64,000 nt of DNA from Dolichospermum flos-aquae CCAP 1403/13F (GCF_012516395.1 NZ_CP051206.1:930001-994000); one strand, 5' to 3'. Counted from the stretch's first letter, positions 17,802-26,992 are shown. The notes: generated by a model not told the origin, from the letters alone. Program-made: numbers and translations.

Positions 17802-20060
17802 TTAAACCAGGACAAACTGATTAGGATTAGCCACACTCAAAGCGCTCGCTTGAATACCAGTTAAAGTGGCTAAAGTTTGACCACCAAAGATAACCGCAGT
17901 ATCAGCACCAACTTGAGTCAAAGTTAGATTGGCGGTAGTGATGCCTAAGCTCTTAGCGCCAGAAATACCAATTACATCAGTACCAATTTGGAAATCTAGA
18001 ATGGTGTTAGTAGCTTTGGTTAATTCACCAAAAACAATCCAAAATTGGTCAGCGCCAGCACCACCAGATAGGGTGTGACCACCACCAAGACCAATTTCAA
18101 AGGTATCATTACCATCACCACCCAAGGCACGACCATTAGAACCATTACCCAGGAAGAACAGATCATTACCAGCGCCACCAGAGGCACGGAAATTACTGGC
18201 TTCATCTCCAAAGAATGTGTCATTGCCATCACTACCAAAAGCGCGATCGCCATTGGCTAAAAACACGGTATCACCACCACTACCAGCATCAATAATGTTA
18301 TTGCCGGCAAGAGCGCCCGCAGCCGCACTATCAATCTCATCATTACCAGCACCACTAAACACGACATCATTAATACCACCAAAGCCAGGAGTTTGCTTGG
18401 CTACAATTGTATCGGCATTAGGTGTACCAGCATGGAATTGTGTATCCTGAATCAAATTGGCATTAGGCGCGATTAAGAACGATAACTGACCACCTTCTAC
18501 CAGGTTTTCTTGTCTAGTTCTTGTACCATCACCGTTGCCATCAATATTGGTTGCAGTGATAATTGTGCCATCACGAAGGCTATGAGCCTGAACATCAAAG
18601 ATAAACTGTGTACCAGGAGCATTACCAAACAGAGTAGAAACATCCAGGATACCTGAGGTTTCCCAGTTACCGATATCAGTTGGGCTAGGGTCAGTTTGAC
18701 CAGAAGGGACAGCAGACCGATCTATTTGACCAATTCGGGTCAGGGTTGAAGAAGGGTTAGCAACTGAAGGATCAATTCTCCAAATAGATGCTTCTTCCTT
18801 CGATGTTCCCGCAAAAATAGCTGCTGTAGCTGCCCGATCTTCGTTAAAGTAGATTTTGCCATCATCAGCCCAGTCAAGGTTATCAGGGTTACGGAGACTG
18901 GCATCTTTGGTTAAGTTACCATCAAAGAGAATGTCTATTTTGGCTGAGATGTCACCAGTATTGATATTATTGAAGTCAATATCAATCTTATAGGTCGTTC
19001 CATAGGTATCTACACCATCAAATATAGTTTCACGTCCTGTGGAAGCTAGGACTACTTGTGTACCGTCTTTAGGGTTGGTAGATACATCTTCAGGACGAGA
19101 AAACAAGAATGCTTTGACATCTGCGGCTAATTTATCTTGCTGTGCTTGGGTGGCAAAGCCTTGAGCATCATAACCAAGTTCATTTTGAATGCTTGTATCT
19201 GAGTCTTGTCCATCAACAGCAGTATTAGCAAGAGCAGGGTCATAATATTTGATCTCTACAAACTTACCAACGGTAGAGTTGTTTGTACCTTTGAATTCTC
19301 TAGGATCAGCTTCGATCGGATCAGTAGCATTACTGGGGTCATCAGCAACCCAAACATAGAGCTTACCTTGTCCAAGTCCATTCCGGTCTAAGAAACTACC
19401 ATCATTCTTGGCATTTTTGTCACCAATATAGAGAATCAGAGGTGCAGGTCCGCGATCATCACCAATTAAAAAAGCAACTTTGTCAGTGCGGCCTGTGTTC
19501 AACTCAGTGACGTTTTCCCATGCAGCCCGACCAAACCAAGGAAGAGTATATAAGACATTGGTTTTGGTATCTAAAGCAAATTGTGTCCCACCATAGGTTT
19601 CTTCACCAGAGAAGAAAATACGATCAGCTAAACCAATACCCGCACCAAACTGGTTGGCTTCAAACAAAGCAGCGGAACAAAAACGTTGAATACCACCAAA
19701 TTCTAAATCAGTAGCAGCATCAACAACTTCACCCTTGCGGTTGATGATGGTGTCATGGGCTAATCCAGCATTGACAATTTGCAATGTCCGCTTGTCAACA
19801 TCGAAATAGTTAACTCTTGCACCGGGGAGTTGAGTACCGTTTTTCAGGGTGTACTTATAACCATCAGTAGCCGCTACCTCATTAACAACTAATACACGAA
19901 CAGTTGTATCGTTGAGTGAGTAAGCGCCAATACCGTCAAGAATCCCAGGAGCAACATAGTTCCCAATTTTGTCACCAACTGTAAAAATAGGGTCAACGGT
20001 GTAACCATTTAATCCTTTTACTTGAGACGGTTGGGTTGTATCGAATGGTGTGTTAGCCAT
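17802..20060 (-). CDS. PhoX/DUF839-like protein with RTX calcium-binding C-terminus
   Basis: A 752-aa acidic protein. Residues 1-530 resemble the DUF839/PhoX beta-propeller phosphatase class (IFTVGDKIGNY, DRIFFSGEETYGG, RIGQIDRS). Residues about 560-690 hold RTX-type nonapeptide repeats such as GGAGNDLFFLG and GGDGNDTFEIG, which bind calcium in a parallel beta roll. There is no N-terminal signal, and the C-terminus is short and hydrophobic, which fits type I secretion. It is probably extracellular, perhaps a calcium-dependent alkaline phosphatase or esterase. No type I transporter genes are nearby. Confidence 0.75.
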   Translation of the reverse strand: MANTPFDTTQPSQVKGLNGYTVDPIFTVGDKIGNYVAPGILDGIGAYSLNDTTVRVLVVNEVAATDGYKYTLKNGTQLPGARVNYFDVDKRTLQIVNAGLAHDTIINRKGEVVDAATDLEFGGIQRFCSAALFEANQFGAGIGLADRIFFSGEETYGGTQFALDTKTNVLYTLPWFGRAAWENVTELNTGRTDKVAFLIGDDRGPAPLILYIGDKNAKNDGSFLDRNGLGQGKLYVWVADDPSNATDPIEADPREFKGTNNSTVGKFVEIKYYDPALANTAVDGQDSDTSIQNELGYDAQGFATQAQQDKLAADVKAFLFSRPEDVSTNPKDGTQVVLASTGRETIFDGVDTYGTTYKIDIDFNNINTGDISAKIDILFDGNLTKDASLRNPDNLDWADDGKIYFNEDRAATAAIFAGTSKEEASIWRIDPSVANPSSTLTRIGQIDRSAVPSGQTDPSPTDIGNWETSGILDVSTLFGNAPGTQFIFDVQAHSLRDGTIITATNIDGNGDGTRTRQENLVEGGQLSFLIAPNANLIQDTQFHAGTPNADTIVAKQTPGFGGINDVVFSGAGNDEIDSAAAGALAGNNIIDAGSGGDTVFLANGDRAFGSDGNDTFFGDEASNFRASGGAGNDLFFLGNGSNGRALGGDGNDTFEIGLGGGHTLSGGAGADQFWIVFGELTKATNTILDFQIGTDVIGISGAKSLGITTANLTLTQVGADTAVIFGGQTLATLTGIQASALSVANPNQFVLV

Positions 20061-20246
20061 AAAATCTCTCAGTTTTCTTTGTAATGCTTACTGAATCAAT
20101 GCTTGGTAAATTTAGGAGAACCTATACTTACCGAATATGAATATTACCTTTCAGTAGAATCTCACGCAGAGGTTAAGAAGGCACTATGATTTGGCTATTT
20201 CTTGATTAAAAATCCTGCTAAAAGTTAATTTTTGATTAATTAAAGA

Positions 20247-20852
20247 TTATCTATTTATAGGTACTATGCCAATATTAAAACTAATACATACCCGATCTTC
20301 ATCACTCATATTCATTTCCACACCATGTAACAGCCAACTGGGAAATATTAACATCGTCCCTTCACGAGCTTTATAAGTGATTTTGGGGAAAGTCCAGAGA
20401 TTAAACTCTATAGATGGTGGTACGATCATTTGTGAAGCTGGTCGCGGATCAGAGAAAAATATGCCACCACAATTTTCAGGAGTTTTCAGATAATAAACTC
20501 CACTTAAAATTGAGTTGGGATGATTATGTACAGAGTTGGAGGCAAGTTTACGATTAATAATTGCCCAACAAGTTGTAATTTTGAGACTAAACTTTTGTAA
20601 GTCCCATTGTAAAAATGTGGCAACTTCTAAGACATTTTGATTAATGATTTGTGTAAGGTTGTCAAAACTATCCATTTCATGCAATTTATCCCCACTATGC
20701 CATCCTAATATATTTGACCATTTCTCACCCTGACTATCCCGACGTTCTTCCCCATAGATGGTTTCTAAGAGTGGAGGATTTAATTGCTGATAATTTTCTA
20801 GGGAAAAATGCCAAACAGACGTGGGAAACCAATCATTTCTAGAACCAGCCAT
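20247..20852 (-). CDS. putative 2-oxoglutarate/Fe(II) oxygenase-like protein
   Basis: A 201-aa protein of the TIGR02466-like class. A central HNHPNSILSGVYYLKTPEN segment and a later LLHGVEMN...R pattern fit the metal-binding and 2-oxoglutarate-binding residues of the double-stranded beta helix. The N-terminus WFPTSVWHF is typical of the class. The substrate is unknown. It lies 187 bases upstream of the RTX gene on the same strand, so the two could be linked, but the spacing makes an operon uncertain. Confidence 0.72.
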   Translation of the reverse strand: MAGSRNDWFPTSVWHFSLENYQQLNPPLLETIYGEERRDSQGEKWSNILGWHSGDKLHEMDSFDNLTQIINQNVLEVATFLQWDLQKFSLKITTCWAIINRKLASNSVHNHPNSILSGVYYLKTPENCGGIFFSDPRPASQMIVPPSIEFNLWTFPKITYKAREGTMLIFPSWLLHGVEMNMSDEDRVCISFNIGIVPINR

Positions 20853-20980
20853 AATTTTGATTTACGTTGATAGTGATTTATGAATTTTGTAGTTTGGCAG
20901 AAAACATGGACAACTAAAAATAAAAAAAAGCTGAAGTCCTGTTAAGCTCAATAGGTAACTTTCCTGCACTGAACTGTTTT

Positions 20981-21283
20981 ATGCACCTACCTTCCTTTCT
21001 ATGGTTATGGAAAATAGCCGCTTGGTCAATGGGATTATCTTTACTAGTACAGCTTGGCGGAAATAAAGCAACCATATTCAATCGCCAAAAAGCCTACTGT
21101 ATATTAGTTTTGACTTTTGACTTTTGACTTTTGACTTTTGACTTCCGCCCTGCGGTACTAGCCTATTTATTTTTAGCCATAACTGGTATTTGGATGTTAC
21201 GGGTCAGAACAAACCCAGAATCTTTCGGTATTCTATTACCTTTGGACAGAATACTCTTGTGTGATATTATCCCTACAAGTTAA
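20981..21283 (+). pseudogene. small membrane-protein gene split by an in-frame repeat insertion
   Basis: From ATG 20981 the frame reads 42 codons of a hydrophobic protein (FLWLWKIAAWSMGLSLLVQL, then FNRQKAYCI). It enters a 54-bp heptamer-repeat element with an in-frame TGA (21125-21127) and then continues in the same frame as LAYLFLAITGIWMLRVRT to TAA 21281-21283. Removing 54 bases restores ...AYCILAYLFLAITG..., a continuous hydrophobic protein of about 82 aa. The function is unknown. Only a truncated peptide can be made unless the TGA is read through. Confidence 0.7.
21102..21161. repeat. heptamer (TTTTGAC) tract with constant tail, inserted copy
   Basis: TATTAG is followed by five TTTTGAC units and the tail TTCCGCCCTGCGGTACTAG. 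The left TATTAG and the right TACTAG flank it like a 6-bp target duplication. The same tail occurs at about 55027, 55855 and 60837. The tail carries a small CCGC/GCGG hairpin. Confidence 0.8.
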
Positions 21284-21414
21284 ATACTCAAGCTGGTAAA
21301 CTGCAAAGCTGGAGTCTTGATGACAACCACCAGTTTCCAGCCGAGACAATTAAACTGATAAAATTAGCAAATTTAAGTTAACATTAATACTCCGCGCTGA
21401 TTCCTACAACTGCT

Positions 21415-22587
21415 ATGCTAAATCCCAATCTGGATGAAATCCAGTTGACAAAAGACGACTACGAACGCTATTCCCGCCACTTAATTTTGCCAGAAGTGGG
21501 CATGGAAGGGCAAAAACGCCTAAAAGCCGCCAGTGTACTCTGTATCGGTACAGGTGGACTAGGTTCACCATTGCTGTTATATCTTGCAGCAGCAGGTATA
21601 GGCAGAATTGGTATTGTTGATTTTGATGTTGTGGACACCTCTAACCTGCAACGTCAGGTTATTCACGGGACATCCTGGGTGGGTAAACCGAAAATCGAAT
21701 CAGCAAAAAACCGGATTCATGAAATTAACCCCCATTGTCAGGTTGATTTGTATGAAACTCGTTTAAGTTCCGAAAACGCCTTAGATATTATTCGGCCTTA
21801 CGATATCGTTGTTGATGGCACTGATAACTTCCCAACGCGGTATTTAGTCAACGATGCTTGCGTATTGTTAGATAAACCCAACGTCTACGGTTCTATCTTC
21901 CGATTTGAAGGACAAGCAACCGTCTTTAACTATGAAGGTGGACCCAACTATCGTGACTTATATCCCGAACCACCACCACCAGGAATGGTTCCTTCCTGTG
22001 CAGAAGGTGGAGTGCTGGGAATTTTACCGGGAATGATTGGGATTATTCAAGCCACAGAAACAGTGAAAATTATTCTGGGGAATGGTACTACCTTGAGTGG
22101 TAGACTAGTGCTTTACAACGCCTTGGATATGAAATTCCGGGAGTTGAAACTGCGTCCTAACCCCATCCGTCCAGTTATTGACAAGCTGATAGATTACGAA
22201 CAATTCTGTGGGATTCCCCAAGCCCAAGCCGAAGAAGCGAAACAGCAAATGGAAGTTCAAGAAATGACTGTGAAGGAATTGAAGGCGTTATTAGATAGTG
22301 GTGCAAAGGACTTTGTGCTGCTAGATGTGCGTAATCCTCATGAGTACCAAATTGCTAAAATTCCTGGTTCTGTGTTAGTCCCTTTACCAGATATTGAAAA
22401 TGGTGATGGTGTGGCTAAGGTGAAGGACTTACTCAATGGACACCGTTTAATTGCTCATTGTAAACTGGGTGGACGTTCGGCGAAAGCCTTGGCTATCCTC
22501 AAGGAAGCGGGAATTACTGGCACAAATGTTAAAGGGGGAATTAATGCTTGGAGTCAAGAAGTAGACGCTTCTGTTCCTCAGTATTAA
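21415..22587 (+). CDS. moeB: molybdopterin-synthase adenylyltransferase MoeB, with rhodanese domain
   Basis: A 390-aa E1-like enzyme that adenylates the C-terminus of a ubiquitin-like sulfur carrier (MoaD or ThiS class). The ThiF/MoeB domain (about 15-250) has the ATP loop GTGGLG at 45-50, NLQRQVIHG and the candidate catalytic Cys195 (VPSCAEGG). A C-terminal rhodanese domain (about 285-388) has an active-site Cys349 in AHCKLGGRS. The CxxC zinc pairs of E. coli MoeB are not seen. The fused rhodanese suggests sulfur transfer as in eukaryotic MOCS3. A terminator follows at 22659. Confidence 0.88.
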   Translation: MLNPNLDEIQLTKDDYERYSRHLILPEVGMEGQKRLKAASVLCIGTGGLGSPLLLYLAAAGIGRIGIVDFDVVDTSNLQRQVIHGTSWVGKPKIESAKNRIHEINPHCQVDLYETRLSSENALDIIRPYDIVVDGTDNFPTRYLVNDACVLLDKPNVYGSIFRFEGQATVFNYEGGPNYRDLYPEPPPPGMVPSCAEGGVLGILPGMIGIIQATETVKIILGNGTTLSGRLVLYNALDMKFRELKLRPNPIRPVIDKLIDYEQFCGIPQAQAEEAKQQMEVQEMTVKELKALLDSGAKDFVLLDVRNPHEYQIAKIPGSVLVPLPDIENGDGVAKVKDLLNGHRLIAHCKLGGRSAKALAILKEAGITGTNVKGGINAWSQEVDASVPQY

Positions 22588-22658
22588 TAATTTTGGGCGG
22601 GATTGTTGATAATGTTTGGGAAAAACCTCTAACTATCCCCAATCTGATCTCAACAACA

Positions 22659-22696
22659 AGATACCCGATTTATTGGATGATTCGGGTATCTTTTTA
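22659..22696 (+). terminator. Rho-independent terminator after moeB
   Basis: The 10-bp stem AGATACCCGA (22659-22668) and its complement (22682-22691) enclose a 13-base loop and are followed by TTTTTA. It lies 72 bases after the moeB stop. Confidence 0.85.
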
Positions 22697-22928
22697 TAGT
22701 TAATACATGGAAATATAATTTGATTTATGTATCTAATTTATACAAAAAAATCTTTAAAAAATACCAAAATTGTCTATTACTTATACTTCTTTTAAAAAGT
22801 AAGATGTCTAAAGTTTGCATAAACTTCATGGAGAATTTAGCTATAGCAGTTTCCAGGTAGGTGAGGTTAATTAACAGAATTGAGGGGTAGAAACAGCTTG
22901 ATAATTTCTACCCATAACTATCCATATA

Positions 22929-23097
22929 TTACTGTTTGTCCAAGTCTTCAATAAGTTGATCAACAAATTCCCTTAACCGTTGCTGCTGTGTTAGGGACGG
23001 TTTTAATTTTTTCTCTGACCCCAGGCAACACCTTAAACTGCAAAGGTGATTTATCGTACGCTACCTGATTTTGTGGTTTAAATTTAATCCGAGGCAT
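22929..23097 (-). pseudogene. frameshifted small gene upstream of tnpB
   Basis: On the minus strand, ATG 23095-23097 opens a frame reading MPRIKFKPQNQVAYDKSPLQ, then FKVLPGVREKIKTVP, and soon hits a stop. Shifting by one base after KTVP gives LTQQQRLREFVDQLIEDLDK and then TAA at 22929-22931. Together they make a plausible protein of about 55 aa, so a one-base indel near 22998 is likely. The family is unknown. The gene is divergent from tnpB, so it may be an old host gene or a transposon passenger. Confidence 0.5.
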
Positions 23098-23158
23098 TGC
23101 CAAATCCTAATATGTCTGATATACTAGATATCATAGCACAACATTGAAGGTCGAGTCA

Positions 23159-24277
23159 ATGCTTTTATCATTCAAAACTGCACTAATTCCAAATAACCGA
23201 CAGATTACAGCTTTTCGCAAGGCTTCTGGAGTCGCTAGACACGCTTACAACTGGGCAAATGCTCAAATCAAGGATATTTTAGCTGCTCAAAAAGAAGGCG
23301 AAAAACTTAAATTACCATCAGCGATTGACTTGCATAAAAAGTTAGTTGCTGAGGTAAAATCTGAGCATATTTGGTATTACGAAGTTAATAAAAATATCCC
23401 TCAGAAGGCGTTAGCTGATTTACGCCAGGCTTGGGATAGGTGTTTCAAAAAAACATCAAAACAACCACGATTCAAGAAAAAAGGACAACACGATTCTTTC
23501 TATTTAGAATCAGGAACTAAGGCGAAACCAGCGATTAAAAATGATGGTAAAAGAATTAAATTACCGTCAATTGGCTGGGTACGATTAGCCATACCTTTAC
23601 CGATTACAGTAACTCATAATTGCGTGATTTCTAGACAGGCTGATAAATGGTTTATTTCTGTTAAATACGAAGTTGAAAAACCTCCTATACTTGCAGACGG
23701 ACCGACCATTGGTGTTGACATTGGTATCAAAGAATTAGCAGTTTGCAGTAATGGTGAAGTATTCGAGAATCCTAAAGCCTACCGCCATAAGAGTAAACGC
23801 ATGAAACGTTTACAGCGTAGTGTGAGCAGGAAAATTAAAGGCTCTAATAACCGTAAAAAAGCTGTGAGAAAATTAGCTAAATTACACGCCAAAGTTTCTA
23901 ATATTCGCAAGGATTCTATTCACAAATTAACCTACTATCTAGCTAAAAACCACAGCATAATTAAGATAGAAGATTTGCACGTTAAGGCATTTTTGAAGAA
24001 CCACAAATTAGCAGGTGCAATTGCAGATTGTGGGATGTATGAATTTAAAAGGCAATTAGAGTACAAAACTGAGAAGTTTGGCAGTGAATTAATCCTTGTG
24101 GATAGGTTCTTTCCTAGTTCGCAAATATGCTCTAACTGCGGTAATCATCGTCATAAAATGCCATTAAAAAACCGCGTTTATATTTGTCCTGATTGTGGCT
24201 ATAAAGCTGACAGGGACTTAAATGCAGCGCGTAATATTGACCGATGGTTTGTGGATATTTTTATCCCTGTAGCGTAG
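23159..24277 (+). CDS. tnpB: TnpB, RNA-guided nuclease of an IS200/IS605-type element
   Basis: A 372-aa TnpB, complete by eye. The N-terminal REC/wedge region includes the PQKALADLRQAW motif. The RuvC catalytic residues are D187 (GVDIGIKELAV), E271 (IKIEDLHVK) and D353 (ADRDLNAARNI). The zinc ribbon has C324/C327 (CSNC) and C343/C346 (CPDC). I chose ATG 23159 because GAAGG lies 8 bases upstream; TTG 23144 is in frame. TnpB cleaves the donor site with an omega RNA read from the 3' end of the element. Confidence 0.93.
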   Translation: MLLSFKTALIPNNRQITAFRKASGVARHAYNWANAQIKDILAAQKEGEKLKLPSAIDLHKKLVAEVKSEHIWYYEVNKNIPQKALADLRQAWDRCFKKTSKQPRFKKKGQHDSFYLESGTKAKPAIKNDGKRIKLPSIGWVRLAIPLPITVTHNCVISRQADKWFISVKYEVEKPPILADGPTIGVDIGIKELAVCSNGEVFENPKAYRHKSKRMKRLQRSVSRKIKGSNNRKKAVRKLAKLHAKVSNIRKDSIHKLTYYLAKNHSIIKIEDLHVKAFLKNHKLAGAIADCGMYEFKRQLEYKTEKFGSELILVDRFFPSSQICSNCGNHRHKMPLKNRVYICPDCGYKADRDLNAARNIDRWFVDIFIPVA

Positions 24278-24430
24278 CGGTTCCTTTTAGGAACTACGGT
24301 CAGAAACGGTAAGTTCTACCGAGATTGCCTGTAGAGCGGAAAAACCTCTTAGAAGCCATTCTAAGACCGTGATGAAGCAGGAAGTAAACACTAAGGTTAT
24401 CGCTGTCCAGATGTGTCTAGACTTTGGTAA
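24278..24430 (+). ncRNA. putative omega-RNA / right end of the tnpB element
   Basis: Right after the tnpB stop come short hairpins: GTTCC/GGAAC near 24280-24295 and TTAGAA/TTCTAA near 24350-24366, with further paired segments to about 24430. The position directly downstream of tnpB, overlapping its 3' end, is where guide RNAs of these elements are made. The terminal GTGTCAA signature of the orphan RNA at 3089 is not present, so this is a different subgroup. Confidence 0.5.
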
Positions 24431-24531
24431 TTTTGGGTAAGTTTTATAGAACGGTAAATTTACTTTCAAAAATACTACTTTTGCAGCATCTATCATCACA
24501 GCAAATTGCCAAAACAATCATAAATTCCATT

Positions 24532-25248
24532 ATGGATACGCTTTCCACAAATAATTCCAAGATTCTGATTGTAGATGACGATTCTAGTGTCCGTAACCTG
24601 ATTCAGCGTTTTTTGAGTCGGAAATATCAAATAGAATCAGCAGCAGATGGTAAAACGGCTCTTGTCTTATTTGAGCAATTTAATCCCGCTTTAGTGATTC
24701 TCGACTGGAACTTACCAGATGCAAATGGCTATAAACTTTGCCAAGAAATGCAAAGTCGTACCAATGTGTTAGTCATGATGCTTACCAGTCGCAATGATGA
24801 AGCTGATAAAATTAAAGTCTTGGCTGCTGGTGCTGATGATTTTTTAACCAAACCATTTAGTCTAGCTGAGGTAGAAGTTAGGGTAGAAGCCCTATTAAGA
24901 CGTGTTCGCTATATCCAGTCCAGTGTGTCACAACGCCTCACTTTCAATCAGTTAGCTATTAACTCAGAAGCGCGAGAGGTAACACTCAATAATAAAGCTT
25001 TAGCTTTAACTGCTTTGGAGTTTAATATCTTACATTTTCTAGCTACCCACCCTGGACAAGCATGGAGTCGTACCCAACTGATCCAAAAGATTTGGGGTTG
25101 TGATTATGTGGGAGATGGACGGGTTGTTGATGTGCATATTGGACAACTTAGGAAGAAAATGGAAGTTGATTCTAGTATGCCGGAGTATATTAAAACGGTA
25201 CGGGGTTATGGTTATAAGTTTGATCCACCAGACAACACCGCAAGTTAA
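24532..25248 (+). CDS. OmpR/PhoB-family response regulator
   Basis: A 238-aa two-domain regulator. The receiver domain (about 8-122) has the acidic pocket IVDDDSS, the phospho-acceptor Asp in VILDWNLPDANG, and the conserved Thr and Lys (MLTSRND, FLTKPFS). The winged-helix DNA-binding domain (about 140-233) ends in VDVHIGQLRKKM and TVRGYGYKF. ATG 24532 starts the conserved region; an in-frame ATG at 24424 would read through the transposon end and is unlikely. No sensor kinase is adjacent, so its signal is unknown. Confidence 0.9.
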   Translation: MDTLSTNNSKILIVDDDSSVRNLIQRFLSRKYQIESAADGKTALVLFEQFNPALVILDWNLPDANGYKLCQEMQSRTNVLVMMLTSRNDEADKIKVLAAGADDFLTKPFSLAEVEVRVEALLRRVRYIQSSVSQRLTFNQLAINSEAREVTLNNKALALTALEFNILHFLATHPGQAWSRTQLIQKIWGCDYVGDGRVVDVHIGQLRKKMEVDSSMPEYIKTVRGYGYKFDPPDNTAS

Positions 25249-25496
25249 ATTTTGAAAAAAGGGTTGTTGGATAACTGAACAATTTAGTCAAATCTACTAA
25301 TTAGTTCGGTGATGATATTGAGGCTTGATTAGATGATTAAGGTGATTAATTGGTAGATATTGGAGCTAAAGTCAGTCGGGGAATTGTATCTACTTAGGGC
25401 TTGGATAAAATCTTTAGTTTTTCTCTTTTACAGGATATTCTCAGAGTATTTCTCATCTTCTCTGGTTTTGTCCAAACTATCAGTTTAAAAATATCT

Positions 25497-26276
25497 ATGC
25501 AAATTACTGTGATGACTTTTAATCTCCGCTATGACAAACCAGATCCTGGGGTGCGTCAGTGGAAAAAGCGTGTAGGGGCAATTGCTTCTTTAATTCAACA
25601 CTACAAACCGGATTTACTGGGTACACAGGAGGGTAAATCTGATCAACTGGCAGATTTACAAGCACTCTTACCGGAATATAACATTATTGGGGGCGATCGC
25701 ACTGGTACAGGAAGCGGTGAACATTGTGCAATTTTTTATAATCCCCAATCCTTTAAACTTCAAGAAACACAAGATTTTTACCTCAGTGATACTCCAGAAA
25801 TTCCTGGTAGTATTACTTGGGGAACTCGTTTACCGCGCATGGCCACTTGGGCTAATTTTGAAGTTAGTCATCTTGGTTTTTCCTTGACTATATTAAATAC
25901 CCATTTAGATCACGAAAATGCCAAATCTAGGGAGTTAAGTGCAGTCCTAATTAGTCAACGTTTGGCTGAGTTTCCACCTGAAAACTACTTACTGCTAACG
26001 GGAGATTTTAACGCCAATCCTCGTACTCCAGAACGGCAAATTTTCCTATCCCCTCTAAGAAATGGTAAAAAATTACAAGATCCTTTAGCTACTCTTCCTC
26101 TAGAAAAACAGAAAACTTTTCACGATTTTACGGGTAAAGCCTGGGATGCTATTGATACTATATATTGCGATAGCTGCGCTTTTCAGACAGAACAAGTTAT
26201 TATTGACCGTGAACAGTGGGAAGGGGTGTGGCCTTCTGACCATTTTCCAGTGATTGTGAAATTAACAATTCTCTAA
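25497..26276 (+). CDS. endonuclease/exonuclease/phosphatase (EEP) family protein
   Basis: A 259-aa metal-dependent phosphodiesterase-fold enzyme. Family motifs run in order: TFNLRYD, LLGTQEGK (catalytic Glu), LNTHLDHE, LTGDFNANP (catalytic Asp/Asn), AIDTIYC and WPSDHFPVI (catalytic Asp/His). The active site is complete. Relatives act on DNA, sphingomyelin, inositol phosphates or other phosphodiesters; the substrate is not readable. ATG 25497 is the natural start; a TTG at 25401 would add a hydrophobic segment of 32 residues. Confidence 0.85.
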   Translation: MQITVMTFNLRYDKPDPGVRQWKKRVGAIASLIQHYKPDLLGTQEGKSDQLADLQALLPEYNIIGGDRTGTGSGEHCAIFYNPQSFKLQETQDFYLSDTPEIPGSITWGTRLPRMATWANFEVSHLGFSLTILNTHLDHENAKSRELSAVLISQRLAEFPPENYLLLTGDFNANPRTPERQIFLSPLRNGKKLQDPLATLPLEKQKTFHDFTGKAWDAIDTIYCDSCAFQTEQVIIDREQWEGVWPSDHFPVIVKLTIL

Positions 26277-26286
26277 TTTGCATAAT

Positions 26287-26583
26287 TCAAGCTGACTTCA
26301 CGGTTACGGCTAACTGCAATCCCAAAGCATCAAGTACATTAGTCAAAGAATAAAATTCAATTTCTCCTTTTTCAGCAAGAATTTGGGCAAATCTATCGTA
26401 GGATTGCTGTACTGCTACGGAAAAATTATCAATTCCACCCTGAGCCTCAATCACATTTTTGAGTGCTTTATTTAACATAATAGGATCACCTTCTTCTATA
26501 ACTACCTCAATATAAGCTGCTGCTTCTAGAGGATCTTGTAAGTATTTAATTAGTTTGGCATGATAACTTGTACTTCTAGGCAT
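26287..26583 (-). CDS. addiction-module antitoxin, HigA-like (HTH)
   Basis: A 98-aa protein of the probable addiction-module antidote family (with N-terminal YLQDPLEAAAYIEVVIEEGD). The second half is a degenerate HTH (NVIEAQGGIDNFSVAVQ). It overlaps the toxin gene by 8 bases, so they are translationally coupled with the toxin first. ATG 26583 begins the conserved part. By analogy it binds the toxin and represses the operon. Confidence 0.82.
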   Translation of the reverse strand: MPRSTSYHAKLIKYLQDPLEAAAYIEVVIEEGDPIMLNKALKNVIEAQGGIDNFSVAVQQSYDRFAQILAEKGEIEFYSLTNVLDALGLQLAVTVKSA

Positions 26584-26914
26584 TGTTTCGACTCCGATAA
26601 TCTTCCCAATATTCTTTAGCTTTAAGAATATCTTGGACTTGAGTGCTTTTATCACCACCACACAAAAGCAAAATAATTTTTGACCCTTCCTGTCCAAAGT
26701 ATATCCGGTAGCCTGGTCCATAGTCTATTCTCAGTTCAAATACACCTTCTCCAACGGACTTATAATCCCCTAAATTACCATTTTCAACTCTGTCAAGTCT
26801 AGCTGTAATTTTGGCTTTGGCTCTTCTATCTCTTAGAGAATCAAACCAACTATCAAAAGGATCTGTATCATCTACTTTGAGGTAATTTTTAATTTCTCTG
26901 GGTTGGATGTTCAT
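26576..26914 (-). CDS. type II toxin, RelE/HigB-like (Gp49 family)
   Basis: A 112-aa toxin of the phage-derived Gp49/RelE-like group. The core is RRAKAKITARLDRVENGNLGD, then SVGEGVFELRIDYGPGYRIYF and ILLLCGGDKSTQ. The GGDKSTQ motif near the C-terminus is typical of this class. It probably cleaves mRNA on the ribosome, with the antitoxin encoded downstream at 26287-26583. The gene order (toxin first) matches HigBA modules. Confidence 0.85.
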   Translation of the reverse strand: MNIQPREIKNYLKVDDTDPFDSWFDSLRDRRAKAKITARLDRVENGNLGDYKSVGEGVFELRIDYGPGYRIYFGQEGSKIILLLCGGDKSTQVQDILKAKEYWEDYRSRNNA

Positions 26915-26992
26915 GGGCTGATGTTTTACGCTACTACACTCCCAACCTACATCTTTCTGTGTTAGATCCCAAGACTGTTAAGCTCCTACAAC

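Larger units (their letters stand above)
23100..24430 (+). mobile_element. solo tnpB element (IS200/IS605 group, no tnpA)
   Basis: The element consists of an intact tnpB (23159-24277) and a structured 3' flank to about 24430. There is no Y1 transposase tnpA on either side, so it must depend on tnpA in trans. The ends are not sharply defined from sequence alone; the left boundary near 23100 is a guess. Confidence 0.6.

Noticed and set aside
24424-24531. Longer start for the OmpR-type regulator
   Set aside because: The extra 36 residues read through the transposon right end and are unlike any receiver-domain leader.
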